64,000 bases of DNA from Poriferisodalis sp965208485 (GCF_965208485.1 NZ_OZ242344.1:620001-684000), one strand, 5' to 3'; numbered from the stretch's first letter, positions 15,900-24,941 are shown. A program made the numbers and translations. Notes: a model not told the origin generated them from the letters alone.

Positions 15900-16185
15900 C
15901 TGCCACGATGCAGCCGGCCACCCAACGGCGCCGGCGGCGCGTCGTCTCCGCCTCGCCGAGCTGATGCATGGCGGCGTGCATCTTGGACGAGGAACGGGCC
16001 GGTTCGATGAACTGCTCATGGGTCAGCGGCCGGGTCCAGTTCGTAGTGCTTCTCGACACATCCTTGAAGCCGGTCTCGGACATCTCGCTGACGAGGTCGA
16101 AGCTGCGGTAGTCGCGGGCGCAGCCCGGGCTGTGCTCTTCGAGGAACGACTCGTAGTCCTCGAAGAGAGAGATGGTCCAACGCAC
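15900..16185 (-). pseudogene. C-terminal fragment of a methyltransferase-like protein
   Basis: From 16185 downward the frame reads MRWTISLFEDYESFLEEHSP, then DYRSFDLVSEMSETGFKDVS and TRPLTHEQFIEPARSSSKM, then ends in low-complexity Arg. The pattern resembles the C-terminal third of small SAM-dependent methyltransferases, but the SAM-binding part is absent. It abuts the CopC remnant, so the locus is a junction of gene fragments. The family assignment is tentative. Confidence 0.35.
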
Positions 16186-16248
16186 GGTCGGTCTGGATGA
16201 TCCCGATCAATCCGCCGGCGGACACCGCTGGCCGGCGGGGAGCACGAA

Positions 16249-16918
16249 GTCCGCTGGCGAGTCGCAGCCGAGGATGGACACATCGTCGAAGGCGCATTCA
16301 GATTCACCGTCGATGCTCCGCATGCCAGATCATCGGAGGAGCCGTCCTCCGATTCGGCCACAACGCCAACAGCGGAATCCACTGATCAGACTGCCGCATC
16401 GGCCGACGTCGATCGGGAACCGCCGGACGCGAGAAGTACGACGGACACCGCCCCGACGGGACCGATGGCGCCTACGACCGCGCTGCACGCCGACCGCGAG
16501 GCATCACACATGAGCATGATGGCGCCATGAGCATGATGGCGCCCTCGGGATCGGAGACCTCGGACGCCACAACGTCCACGGCATCCGCCACTGCTTCTGA
16601 CAGCAGACCGCTGCAACGCATCTCAGGAGGCACAGGTGCCGAGCTGCTCGCCGAGGCTGCTCGAATCCTGGGTCTGCTGGCGACATTGGTCATCGTCGGC
16701 GGGCTCGCGTTCATGTCATCCGTCGTGCGAGACGAACCATCAGATACATCGACGGCGTGAAGATCACCAGGCTCTTCGGACCGTGGTATCACTTGGGTCA
16801 GCTCGAACCCGGAGCGCGCGAGATCCGCGTGGAGCTCTCGGCGAACGACCACTCGGCCATGACCCACGAGGGCGACATCATCGACGACACTGTCACCGTC
16901 ACTGTGCCCGCCTCCTGA
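16249..16918 (+). pseudogene. CopC/CopD-like copper-resistance gene remnant, frame-shifted
   Basis: Three frames hold pieces of one apparent gene. Frame from 16249: VRWRVAAEDGHIVEGAFRF, the C-terminal strand of a CopC domain, then a Ser/Thr/Ala linker. After a 17-bp tandem duplication (16509-16542) the frame changes to one ending at 16760, with a membrane helix LLATLVIVGGLAFM typical of CopD-like regions. A third frame gives YIDGVKITRLFGPWYHLGQL and ELSANDHSAMTHEGDI and stops at 16918. Deleting one 17-bp copy fuses the first two frames. The protein as encoded is broken; periplasmic copper handling is the likely former role. Confidence 0.6.
16509..16542. repeat. 17-bp exact tandem duplication in CopC remnant
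   Basis: CATGAGCATGATGGCGC occurs twice head-to-tail (16509-16525, 16526-16542). The duplication shifts frame by two and places a TGA at the junction, splitting the CopC linker from the following membrane segment. Confidence 0.92.
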
Positions 16919-16941
16919 TCCGACACACCACTGGAGCATCG

Positions 16942-17361
16942 ATGCCCGTACAGAGCCGACTCACGTACATCCAGCACATGGTTTTGATGATGGTGATCGC
17001 CGTCGTCGGCTGGGCCGTGTTCCTGGGGCTGTTCCTGCTGATCTTCACCGACAGCTACGAGCCGTCGGTGTCCCGCACGGTGTGGTGGGCCTGGCTGATC
17101 GTCGGCACGATCATCACGTTGATCACGATGTTCGTGTGCTTCCGGGTGCTGCAGACGCCACGGCAATGGCGAAGCTCAGCCGCTATCGCCCTGTTCGCAC
17201 CGGCGATGTGCTTGGACGCGCTCGCCACCACCTACTTCAACGACTGGTTCGATCAAGGGTCCGACCACGATGCCGCCTACGGCGCGCTCATACTCGGCGC
17301 CGCTGGCATCTGCCTGCTGGTCGCCATGGTCGTCAACAAGCCCACCGCCGACAAGACGTAG
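16942..17361 (+). CDS. Small four-helix membrane protein
   Basis: A 139-residue protein with four hydrophobic segments: MVLMMVIAVVGWAVFLGLFL, WWAWLIVGTIITLITMFVCF, AIALFAPAMCLDALATTYF and ALILGAAGICLLVAMVVNKP. The arrangement and length resemble small DUF5367-type membrane proteins, but I cannot assign the family with confidence. Start ATG 16942 follows GGAGCATCG. It lies 24 bases after the CopC/CopD remnant on the same strand. Confidence 0.6.
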   Translation: MPVQSRLTYIQHMVLMMVIAVVGWAVFLGLFLLIFTDSYEPSVSRTVWWAWLIVGTIITLITMFVCFRVLQTPRQWRSSAAIALFAPAMCLDALATTYFNDWFDQGSDHDAAYGALILGAAGICLLVAMVVNKPTADKT

Positions 17362-17442
17362 CTCGCTGCGCGGGAGCGCGACTGCTCAGCACACCGATCG
17401 GCTGGGTTGACGGCGCCAGCCGGCTTGCCGTGTCCGCGCGGG

Positions 17443-17701
17443 TCAGGCGGGAATGAAGTCGACGCGAAGTCGGGCCGCGTCTGCCAGCGCCGCAAGGTCG
17501 TGATAGGAGATCCCCCCAGAGCGATAGTCGATCGGTATCCACCACGACGTACTCGACGTGGTCGAACAGGTCCTGCCACGCGTAACAGATTGCGTGCATC
17601 TGACCGTCTGCCGGGTCGAACTTGGGATGCGCGGTGAAGCCGTTCGACAGCGTCCCGGAGAAGTCGTTGCGGCACACGGTCGCGAACTCGTAGTCGAGCT
17701 C
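17443..17701 (-). pseudogene. Carotenoid oxygenase fragment joined to another gene's 3' end
   Basis: Positions 17701-17531 (- strand) encode FSGTLSNGFTAHPKFDPADG and MHAICYAWQD..DHVEYVVVD, a typical internal stretch of the carotenoid cleavage dioxygenase (RPE65-like) family, with the first conserved iron-ligand His in TAHPKFD. Only about 57 codons survive. Just downstream in another frame, 17511-17443 reads ISYHDLAALADAARLRVDFI and a stop, the C terminus of an unrelated protein I cannot name. Both are remnants. Confidence 0.55.
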
Positions 17702-17779
17702 GGTCTGCAGCATCGTCGTGCTCGAGCATGGTCTCTGACCAGGACTCGTCATGGCCGATACTGCAATAGGGGCGTCGGA

Positions 17780-18196
17780 CTAGCGGCCGAGGGCGACGGT
17801 CTCGATGTTGAGCTGACCTGCGAGGCCTGCGCTGCGGTGAACTGCGAGCGCCTGCCACTCTTCCGACGACGACATAGCCACAAGGGCACCGCGGTTCGGG
17901 TACTGCGCTATGGCGATCTCGTCCCAGAGTTCTTCCACCTGCCCGAGCATCAGGAACGTCACGTCGCCGGCGAACACGAGCTTGCCGCTATAGGTCGGCA
18001 GAAGCTGGCTCACGCCGCGCCCGTAGATCTCGTACGCCTGCCTGCCGGTGAGATCGGTTTCGCGCCCGTCCTCGTGGGCGGCGCGCTCTGTGAACTTGAG
18101 CAGGTTGACCATGAAGATCGGCCCGTCGGGACCGGGCTCGAGCATCTCGTTGATGCGCTCGGCGCTGGTCGGCATGACTTCGTTCGTGACTTCCAT
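17780..18196 (-). CDS. DUF1330 family protein
   Basis: A 138-residue ferredoxin-like (dimeric alpha-beta barrel) protein. PIFMVNLLKFTERA, then YEIYGRGVSQLLPTYSGKLVF and EIAIAQYPNRGALVAMSSSEEW are the characteristic DUF1330 motifs. Molecular function is not established. Start ATG 18196 has GAGGGAGTCCCAC upstream. It lies 42 bases after the haloalkane dehalogenase gene on the same strand and is probably the last gene of that operon. Confidence 0.85.
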   Translation of the reverse strand: MEVTNEVMPTSAERINEMLEPGPDGPIFMVNLLKFTERAAHEDGRETDLTGRQAYEIYGRGVSQLLPTYSGKLVFAGDVTFLMLGQVEELWDEIAIAQYPNRGALVAMSSSEEWQALAVHRSAGLAGQLNIETVALGR

Positions 18197-18238
18197 GTGG
18201 GACTCCCTCGATTCGTTGGTTGCTGGACCGCTCTGCCG

Positions 18239-19147
18239 TCAGCTCTCGTTCATGAAGTCGATCAGCACTTGGGCCAATTCGGGGCCCTTGTCTTCCTGCA
18301 GGAAGTGAGCTGCGCCCTCGATGGTGACATGCGCCTGGCCCTGTGCACCGGGCACCAGGTTCCGGAACGGCTTGTCGGCGCCGGCAGTCACCGGATCCTG
18401 GTCGCTGAAACAGCACAGGAAGGGCTTGTCGAACTGCTGCAGCACTCCCCATGCCTCCCTGTTCGGCTGGGCCTCGGGATCGTCCGGTGAGGTGCAGACA
18501 TGTGACGGCCAGGCGCGTGCGCCTGCCTTGTAGGAATCGTCCGGGAACGGCGCGTCATACGCGGCCGCCACCTCAGGGTCGAGATCGGTGAGGCAGCCGC
18601 CGTTCACGATGTCGCCGATCGGGAACACCGGCGATTCCCGAGCAAACGTCTGCCAGTTCATGAAGGCCTCGCTGGGTCGGCGATCCCCGGTGGGCAGGCC
18701 CGTATTGGCGACCGCTGCCCGGGCGAACCGGTCGGGTTGCGCCGTGACGAGCCTCAAGCCGATCAGCCCGCCCCAGTCCTGGCCGAAGAAGGTGATGTTG
18801 CGCAGGTCGAGCGCGTCGAAGACCAGGCTGGACATCCACGTCACGTGGCGGGCGTAGCTGTAGTCGGTCTGCTCTGCGGGCTTGTCGCTGCGCCCGAAGC
18901 CGACCTGGTCCGGCACGACCACCCGGTGCCCGGCGTCGGCCAGCGGTCGGATCATGTGCCGGTACAGGTAGGCCCATGACGGCTCGCCGTGCAGCAGCAG
19001 CACCGGACCGGCATCGGGCGGTCCTTCGTCGATGTAGTGGACGCGCAGCGAACCGCCCTCGCCGTCGGGAATGTCGGTGTAGTGGGGCTCGAAGTCGTAC
19101 CCCGGAAGATCGGCGAAGCGCTCGTCGGGCGTTCGAAGGGTCTTCAT
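18239..19147 (-). CDS. Haloalkane dehalogenase (alpha/beta hydrolase)
   Basis: A 302-residue alpha/beta hydrolase of haloalkane dehalogenase subfamily I. The oxyanion region LLHGEPSWAYLYR is family-typical (HGxPxW), the nucleophile elbow is GQDWGG with the nucleophilic Asp at about residue 124 next to the halide-binding Trp, and the catalytic His is in GAAHFLQED near the C terminus. FGRSDKPAEQTDYSY is another DhlA/DhmA signature. It would hydrolyse terminal haloalkanes to alcohols in the cytosol. Its start overlaps the preceding hypothetical gene as ATGA. Epoxide hydrolase or fluoroacetate dehalogenase activity are less likely given HGEPSW and QDW. Confidence 0.85.
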   Translation of the reverse strand: MKTLRTPDERFADLPGYDFEPHYTDIPDGEGGSLRVHYIDEGPPDAGPVLLLHGEPSWAYLYRHMIRPLADAGHRVVVPDQVGFGRSDKPAEQTDYSYARHVTWMSSLVFDALDLRNITFFGQDWGGLIGLRLVTAQPDRFARAAVANTGLPTGDRRPSEAFMNWQTFARESPVFPIGDIVNGGCLTDLDPEVAAAYDAPFPDDSYKAGARAWPSHVCTSPDDPEAQPNREAWGVLQQFDKPFLCCFSDQDPVTAGADKPFRNLVPGAQGQAHVTIEGAAHFLQEDKGPELAQVLIDFMNES

Positions 19148-19698
19148 GGCGGTTGCTCCTCTTGGTCGAGTCGAGACTGGTCGAGTTCAGTGAGAACGGC
19201 GGCCGGGTCGGCATCGGCTGGCGCAAGCCGGCGCAGTCGCGCGGTGAATCCCAGGTAGTCCCACATGAGGTGCACGCCGTCGCGCCAGCGGCGTACCTCG
19301 ATCGGCCCCGAGGGTCCCTCCAGACCGTGAGGGCGCAGCACGTGCACGCCGCTCTCGTAGGCAGCGACAACGTGGATCCCGGTCGACTTGTCGAACTCCG
19401 CCACGTCGTGAACGCCGTTGCGCAGCGTGCCGTCGCAGCGCATGTCGTGGATGATGCCGGCGCCGGTCACCACCACCCGGTCGGCGGCCTGCTCGATGCG
19501 CTGCACATGCCCGATGGCGGGATGGCCGGGCTGCGCAGCGCCGTCCACGTACACCTCGACGGTCTGCCAGAAGCCCCGCATGTCGGGCGCCCCGTCACAC
19601 AGGGGCTGGGTGCAGCCCGCCAGGATCGGCGGCGGCCACTGCGTCCAGCCCCCCGCCGGGGTGTACGCGACGGGAATCGAGTCGGCAGTCGACGTCAT
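19144..19698 (-). CDS. Conserved hypothetical protein in sulfatase-dehalogenase operon
   Basis: A 184-residue soluble protein with no signal peptide. Visible stretches are GAPDMRGFWQTVEVYVDG, HPAIGHVQRIEQAADRVVVT and GVHDVAEFDKSTGIHVVAAY, suggesting a beta-barrel (lipocalin-like) fold, though I cannot name a family. The ATG at 19698 is chosen because the frame above it (to 21207) is only antisense-type overlap with the sulfatase. It begins 11 bases after the sulfatase stop and its stop overlaps the dehalogenase start. Function is probably linked to the same substrate. Confidence 0.65.
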   Translation of the reverse strand: MTSTADSIPVAYTPAGGWTQWPPPILAGCTQPLCDGAPDMRGFWQTVEVYVDGAAQPGHPAIGHVQRIEQAADRVVVTGAGIIHDMRCDGTLRNGVHDVAEFDKSTGIHVVAAYESGVHVLRPHGLEGPSGPIEVRRWRDGVHLMWDYLGFTARLRRLAPADADPAAVLTELDQSRLDQEEQPP

Positions 19699-19709
19699 CG
19701 CCGTGTCTC

Positions 19710-21992
19710 CTACTGGCGGGCCATCTCGGCGCGGGCCGCGGTGTCGGCTTCGGCCCGCGACGCGCCGCTGCGGTCGATGTCGACGGCATGCAGGGCGCCG
19801 CTGAACGCGAAGGGCGCCACGTAGCGCGGCGACACTGCCTGCCCGTGGTCGAGGCCGACGCTGGAGCCGATCGAGGAGATCATGCGCATCATGCAGGGCA
19901 GCTCCGCGCTCCCGCAGGGCTCGCCGTCGATCGCCAGCTCGATGACGCCCTCGGTGCGGCTCGTGCGCTGCAGCCGCGCCGTCAGGGCGCAGTCGCCTGC
20001 GGGCACCTCCAACTCGGACTCGACGACCGTGTGCTCGCCGAACGAGTTGTAGTCCACCACCAGGCGGCCGTTCTGCACGAACACCGACATGCCCGAGTTG
20101 GCATTGCCCGTGGCCCACAGCACGCCGGCGTCGTCGGCGCCGCGGCTCACCTGCGCGGTGAGCTCCCACGACCGGCCCGACGGCGACGCCGAGGCTGCCG
20201 AGGGAATCGGCGACATCGGCGGGCGGTAGCGGTAGCGCCTGCTCGTCGGATGGGGCGAGTGATCGTCGCGCCGGGCGACGAACAGCTCGATCATGCGGTC
20301 GTCCAGCGGCAGCACGCCGTGGCGCTCGGCTTCGGCCCACCACAGGCCGATCAGCTCGTCCAGCTTGCCGGGCTGGGTTTCGGCGAGGTCGTTGCACTCG
20401 GACCGGTCCGCTGACAATTCGTACAGCTCCCAGCGGTCGTCGTCGAAGGACTCCCCCTTGATATGCCGAGTCACCGCCTTCCAGGTAACGCCGTCCCGCT
20501 CGACCACGAGAGCGCGCGAGCCGGACTGCTCGAAGTACTGAAGCGTGTTCGCGGCCGGGGCCGCTGCGTCGGCGAGCACAGGGGCGAACGAGCTCCCGGT
20601 GACCGGCAGCTGCGCGCAGCCACGGAAGACGTCGGGCGGCGTGATGCCCAGGAGTTCGTACACCGTCGGCGCCACGTCGGACACGTTCACGAACTGGTCG
20701 CGGCGGGTGCCCTGCTGGTCGGCGGCGATGCCGTCTGGCCAGTGCATCACCAGTGGCACGTGCACCCCGCCCTCGTGGGTGTTCTGCTTGTACCACTTGA
20801 AGGGGCTGTTGCCGCACTGGGCCCATCCCCACGGGTAGTTGGTATGCGAGTTGGGTCCGCCGATGTCGTCGAGACGGTCCATCACGTCGTCGGGGTCGTC
20901 GACGATGCCGTTGAAGTACTTCATCTCGTGCATGACCCCGAACGGTCCGCCCTCCTGGGAGGCGCCGTTGTCGGCCAGCACGATCAGGACCGTGTTGTCG
21001 AGCTGGCCCATCCGGCGCAGCCCGTCGACGAGACGGCCGATCTGGTCGTCGGTGTGGTCCAAGAAGGCAGCGAAAGCCTCCTGCAGGCGGCAGGCGAAGC
21101 GGCGATGACTGTCGGGCAGCTCCGCCCACGGCTCCACGCCCGGGTTGCGGGGCGCGAGCAGGGTGCCTTCCGGTATGACGCCCTGCGCGAGCTGACGCTC
21201 GTACCAACGCTGGCGCATCACGTCCCAGCCCTCGTCGAAACGTCCCCGGTACTTGTCGAGGTACGCCTGCGGAGCCTGATGCGGTGCGTGGGTCGCGCCG
21301 AAGGGCAGGTAGGCGAAAAACGGCCGGTCGGGGCGCACGCCCTTGCTGTCGTTGATCATGCGCAACAGCTGATCCACCAAGTCTTCGCTCAGGTGGTAGC
21401 CGCCATCGGGCCCGCCGGGCGGGTCGACGTGGTGGTTGTCGACAACCAGCTCGGGGTGGAACTGGTCGGTCTCACCTTCGAGGAAGCCGTAGAAGCGGTC
21501 GAAGCCGCGGCCCAGCGGCCACTGATCGAACGGCCCGGCGGCGGAGATGTCCTCGGTCGGCGCCAGATGCCACTTCCCGCAGCAGAACGTGGCGTAACCC
21601 TGCGAGCCGAGCACCTCGGCCACGGTCGCCGCGTGATTGGTGATGTGGCCGAGCTGATGCGGGAAGCCGGTCCGGTGATTCGACACCGAGCGCATGCCGA
21701 CCGCGTGCTGGGACCGTCCCGTCAGCAGCGACGCCCGGGTCGGCGAGCACAGCGGGGTGACATGAAAGTTCGTGAACTGCAGACCGCCTGCGGCCAGCGC
21801 GTCGACGTGGGGCGTGTCGATGTCAGAGCCGAAGCAGCCGAACTGGGCAAAACCGGTGTCGTCGAGCAACACGATCACGACATTCGGCGCATCGGGGCCC
21901 GGGTGCGGCGACGAGGCGAAGTGCGGCTCGGACTCGGCCAGCGTGCGGCCGATGCGGCCTTCGAACGGGGCGGGCTGGACCGGATGTGTCAT
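19710..21992 (-). CDS. Arylsulfatase (type I, formylglycine-dependent)
   Basis: A 760-residue sulfatase of the AtsA/BetC group. The N-terminal metal site is VVIVLLDDTGFAQFG, the activation motif is CSPTR (Cys converted to formylglycine by a maturase) in TPLCSPTRASLLTGR, then CCGKWHLAP, HAPHQAP and VLADNGASQEGG for the remaining ligands. The C-terminal ~200 residues (from SPSGRSWELTAQVS) form a beta-rich accessory domain. ATG 21992 is preferred: GGAG lies six bases upstream and MTHPVQPAPFEGRIGRT fits the family start; ATG 22022 is possible. No signal peptide is seen. Likely desulfates an organic sulfate ester; substrate unknown. Confidence 0.9.
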   Translation of the reverse strand: MTHPVQPAPFEGRIGRTLAESEPHFASSPHPGPDAPNVVIVLLDDTGFAQFGCFGSDIDTPHVDALAAGGLQFTNFHVTPLCSPTRASLLTGRSQHAVGMRSVSNHRTGFPHQLGHITNHAATVAEVLGSQGYATFCCGKWHLAPTEDISAAGPFDQWPLGRGFDRFYGFLEGETDQFHPELVVDNHHVDPPGGPDGGYHLSEDLVDQLLRMINDSKGVRPDRPFFAYLPFGATHAPHQAPQAYLDKYRGRFDEGWDVMRQRWYERQLAQGVIPEGTLLAPRNPGVEPWAELPDSHRRFACRLQEAFAAFLDHTDDQIGRLVDGLRRMGQLDNTVLIVLADNGASQEGGPFGVMHEMKYFNGIVDDPDDVMDRLDDIGGPNSHTNYPWGWAQCGNSPFKWYKQNTHEGGVHVPLVMHWPDGIAADQQGTRRDQFVNVSDVAPTVYELLGITPPDVFRGCAQLPVTGSSFAPVLADAAAPAANTLQYFEQSGSRALVVERDGVTWKAVTRHIKGESFDDDRWELYELSADRSECNDLAETQPGKLDELIGLWWAEAERHGVLPLDDRMIELFVARRDDHSPHPTSRRYRYRPPMSPIPSAASASPSGRSWELTAQVSRGADDAGVLWATGNANSGMSVFVQNGRLVVDYNSFGEHTVVESELEVPAGDCALTARLQRTSRTEGVIELAIDGEPCGSAELPCMMRMISSIGSSVGLDHGQAVSPRYVAPFAFSGALHAVDIDRSGASRAEADTAARAEMARQ

Positions 21993-22023
21993 CAAGGCTC
22001 CGGTATTCGTCGTGCCGCCCATT

Positions 22024-22108
22024 TGTTTCCCGCTCTTGTTCCCAGTTTCGATTCAATACGGGCTCACGGGCCGCTCAGGCCACGGCTTCGCCTGGCGGCT
22101 CAGCCTCT
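22024..22108. repeat. Dispersed intergenic repeat, copy 2
   Basis: An 85-bp copy of the element at 2941-3025. It spans the sulfatase upstream region and the last 11 codons of the metallo-hydrolase gene, whose C-terminal EPPGEAVA is encoded by the repeat. It also brings a GCGGGAAAC stretch just upstream of the alternative sulfatase ATG at 22022. Confidence 0.75.
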
Positions 22109-22929
22109 TGCAGCGTGACCGTCGTGAGGTCGTCGCCGATGATCACTTCGCCGTTGAAGTGGGCTGCGGCCAGCTCAATCCACTCCGGATACTGCTCGGG
22201 CGTGGGCGCCGGCACCATGTGGGTCAGCACGAGCCGTTTGGCGCCGGCACGAGCCGCCGTCTGGGCTGCCTGCTCAACGTCGGAGTGGTAGTCGAGGATG
22301 TCCTGGAACATCTCGTTGGGGGTCAGCTTGACGAGATCGCTCCGGATGACCGTCTGGACGTAGGCATCGGCGCCTGCGGCCAACCGGTCCACGCCGACGC
22401 ACGGGACCGTGTCCCCCACAATGGCGGCCACCGCACCGTCGTGCTCGAGGCGGTACCCCAGCGTCGGTCGCACCGGCGCGTGATCGGTCGCCGCCGTGCT
22501 GACGTGAACGTCATTGATGTCGAACGCATCGCCCGCTTCCAGCTCGGCCACCGCGACCTGCGGCTCGTTGACCAGCACGTCGTGGTGCGAGATCCGGTAG
22601 CCGATGTCCGCCTCCAGCGCACCGAGCTGCCGCTCGACGAACCGCGCCGTGCCCGGCGGGCCGTAGACCTGCAGCGTCGCATTGCCCTGGCACATCACCC
22701 AATGCGTCGTGATCACATCATTGAGCGCACACACGTGATCGCTGTGCAGGTGCGTGATCAGCACAGCGCTCAAGAAAACCGGCAGCGAACCGCCGCCGGC
22801 CATACGCATCACAGTGCCGCGGCCGGCGTCGACGAGGATGTGGGCGTCGCCCGCCTTGACCAGCGTGGAAGGCCCCGCACGGTTCGCATCAGGCAACGGC
22901 GATCCCGTCCCGATCAGCACGATGTCCAT
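22075..22929 (-). CDS. Metallo-beta-lactamase-fold hydrolase (RNase Z/arylsulfatase-like)
   Basis: A 284-residue zinc hydrolase. MDIVLIGTGSPLPDANRAGP opens the beta-lactamase fold as in RNase Z-type and arylsulfatase-type members; the zinc site is THLHSDH (residues about 60-66), followed by TDHAP, IVGDTVPC, YHSDVEQAA and LTHMVPAP. ATG 22929 with GGGGGGACG upstream is chosen over the longer frame to 22986. It precedes the sulfatase gene on the same strand, so it may act on the same class of compound. The last codons lie in the dispersed repeat, so the C terminus may have been changed by it. Exact substrate unknown. Confidence 0.83.
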   Translation of the reverse strand: MDIVLIGTGSPLPDANRAGPSTLVKAGDAHILVDAGRGTVMRMAGGGSLPVFLSAVLITHLHSDHVCALNDVITTHWVMCQGNATLQVYGPPGTARFVERQLGALEADIGYRISHHDVLVNEPQVAVAELEAGDAFDINDVHVSTAATDHAPVRPTLGYRLEHDGAVAAIVGDTVPCVGVDRLAAGADAYVQTVIRSDLVKLTPNEMFQDILDYHSDVEQAAQTAARAGAKRLVLTHMVPAPTPEQYPEWIELAAAHFNGEVIIGDDLTTVTLQEAEPPGEAVA

Positions 22930-22996
22930 GACGTCCCCCCGGCTGCCAAGCAATCTCGGCCGAGCCTCGACGAACCCGACAGGCACCCTAGCATTC

Positions 22997-23543
22997 TTAT
23001 GCCAGTATCACTGCCAAAACCTTGCGAGCATCCCCGATGCAGGGGCGTCTTCGGACTCGGCGGACGAGCCAGGCGATGCTGCGCTCAGCGAGGGGCCGAT
23101 GCTGGGAATAGTCGTGGGCGAATTCGGTGGTGCGGGCTTGTGCCCGGGCGGAGGCGAGCAGGCCCATCGCCCCATCAGCGTCGCCCGTGTCGCCTGGGGT
23201 GAGGTTCGCGGCGGTGATCACACCCGTGTGCGGCGCAGTCGCGATGTGCGCTTTGCAGCCGTCGCGGCAGCTGTGAGCGGTCTTGTGGGCATGCCGAGAC
23301 TCGGGATCGAACACGCTGAGCACCCGGTGCTTCGCGGTGCCCCGCCTGATCCGCCACCGGCCCGGCTCGTCCCCGACGGGCTCGGTGTCCTGGCCCGCGA
23401 CCAGCCCCAACAGCCCCACAGCGTCCGCCTGAGCGTCGTCCAGTTCGAGGCTCCCGGCCGCTCGCACGCAGCTTGTCGCGCCACAGCGTCAGCACCGCGG
23501 GATGGAACGCCTCCTCACCCAACGCCAGCACCGCCGTGGCCAT
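22997..23543 (-). mobile_element. IS1182-like transposase remnant
   Basis: On the - strand the pieces are MATAVLALGEEAFHPAVLTL and WRDKLRAS in one frame, then (after a frame change near 23460) DDAQADAVGLLGLVAGQDTE, SVFDPESRHAHKTAHSCRDG, ITAANLTPGDTGDADGAMGL and QHRPLAERSIAWLVRRV. These are DDE transposase features of the IS1182 type (KT..S..DG, GDADVA, RP..ER.IAWLVR). The stretch between the first catalytic block and the C-terminal block is deleted. No intact terminal repeats were found. Confidence 0.7.
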
Positions 23544-23744
23544 ATACCTACGACGGACTCTTCCCCGATGACCCACTCAGGACCGACTACGCCCGGGATG
23601 AACTCGAGCACCTACTACTGGACGAGATGTCCGATGTCATCGAATGGTGGACCGAGGAGTTGGGGGGTGGACGGGCCCACGGAGCACGACTCACATCTAT
23701 GTCGGCCTGTGATCTATGATGCCTGCCGAAGCCGGGAGATTCAA

Positions 23745-24941
23745 GTGGGGCTTGAAGACGCACTCCGTAGAGCGCGAGAAACGCTTGCCTCCGGTGCGCT
23801 CACCAACGAGGCGCAAGTGCGCTCGGCTGTAATCGCTCCGCTGCTGAACGCTCTGGATTGGGACCCCGCGGATCCAAGCCAGTGGCTGGCCGAACACGCA
23901 GTGGGGACGGGAAGTGTCGATGATGCGCTTTTTGGACCGAATGGCTCCGCTCTCGTATTCGTCGAGGCCAAGAGACAAGGCAATCTCAGCGTCAAGGCTG
24001 AAGACCAGCTCTTCGGCTACGCGAACAACAAAGGAGTTCCCCTGCTGGTGTTGACCGACGGCAACGTATGGGACCTGTACCTGAGCATGGCAGCAGGTGA
24101 ACCGACCGAGCGTCGTTTCTGTCACCACGAGATCAAGGAGAGCCGTGATCTCGCAGCGATGGCGGCCGACATGGAGCGTTACCTGTCTCGCGAGGAAGTT
24201 GTCAGAGGCAAAGCGAAGTCCAATGCCGAGAAGCGCCTTGCAGACATCCTCAATCGTGAACAAGGCCGAAAGGCGCTCCCAGCGGCTTGGAATGCGTTGC
24301 TGTCCGAACCGGATGAACTGCTGCGGGACCTGCTCATTGAGAGCGCTGAACAGGCGACCGGGTCAAGGCCTTGGCGCGAAGATGCCGAGACGTTCCTGCG
24401 GCAGTCTTCTGCGGTACCCGGCGCATCAAACGAGCACGGTGATGTTTTTGCTTGGCTGCGTGCCGCACCGGCAGATCTGACCTCGGGAATGAAGGCCGCG
24501 GTGACGAGATGGCTCAAGCAGCTCGGCGACCCTGTAACCAACAAGCCATCTTCAGAGGGACCGACTCCCAAGCCGGCAACTGGGTCAGGCGCCCTGCGCG
24601 GCATTCGGATTCAGGGCAAGGAGCACGAAGCGACCGTGTACAAACGTATATATCTGCTGCTTGCTTCAGAACTGCAGAACGGGAATGGCGGCTTGCTCGG
24701 TGAGCTGGCTGCGTTGGTCAAGCCGGGAATGAAGAGTCCGCGAGCGGTCAGGGAGTCTGCTCCTATCTTGCGAAGCAAGCGCGCCCAGTACTACCGGCAA
24801 GTTCCGGGACACCCCGAGTGGTTCCTGTACGTCTCGCGATCAGCGAGAAACCATCAAAGGCTCATGCGCGAAATGACGGAGTTAGCAGGGCTTGAGTGGG
24901 GCAGCGATGTCGCCTTGCTCTTCGCCGGCGATACGACCTAG
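23745..24941 (+). CDS. HsdR-N-like PD-(D/E)XK domain protein
   Basis: A 398-residue protein. Residues about 10-115 resemble the N-terminal nuclease domain of type I restriction R subunits: LTNEAQVRSAVIAPLLNALD, GSVDDALFGPNGSALVFVEA followed by KRQG (D...E-x-K), then QLFGYANNKGVPLLVLTDG and WDLYLS. No helicase motifs follow, so it is not a complete HsdR. A C-terminal block from about residue 285 (RGIRIQGKEHEATVYKRIYL to WGSDVALLF) is unfamiliar. GTG 23745 is chosen for its GGGAG ribosome site. Its stop codon is supplied by the inverted-repeat element at 24937. No methylase or specificity gene is adjacent; flanking IS remnants suggest acquired DNA. Possible defence nuclease. Confidence 0.65.
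   Translation: MGLEDALRRARETLASGALTNEAQVRSAVIAPLLNALDWDPADPSQWLAEHAVGTGSVDDALFGPNGSALVFVEAKRQGNLSVKAEDQLFGYANNKGVPLLVLTDGNVWDLYLSMAAGEPTERRFCHHEIKESRDLAAMAADMERYLSREEVVRGKAKSNAEKRLADILNREQGRKALPAAWNALLSEPDELLRDLLIESAEQATGSRPWREDAETFLRQSSAVPGASNEHGDVFAWLRAAPADLTSGMKAAVTRWLKQLGDPVTNKPSSEGPTPKPATGSGALRGIRIQGKEHEATVYKRIYLLLASELQNGNGGLLGELAALVKPGMKSPRAVRESAPILRSKRAQYYRQVPGHPEWFLYVSRSARNHQRLMREMTELAGLEWGSDVALLFAGDTT

Noticed and set aside
20463..22118. 551-codon + strand frame
   Set aside because: Antisense to the sulfatase, whose motifs are clear on the - strand.
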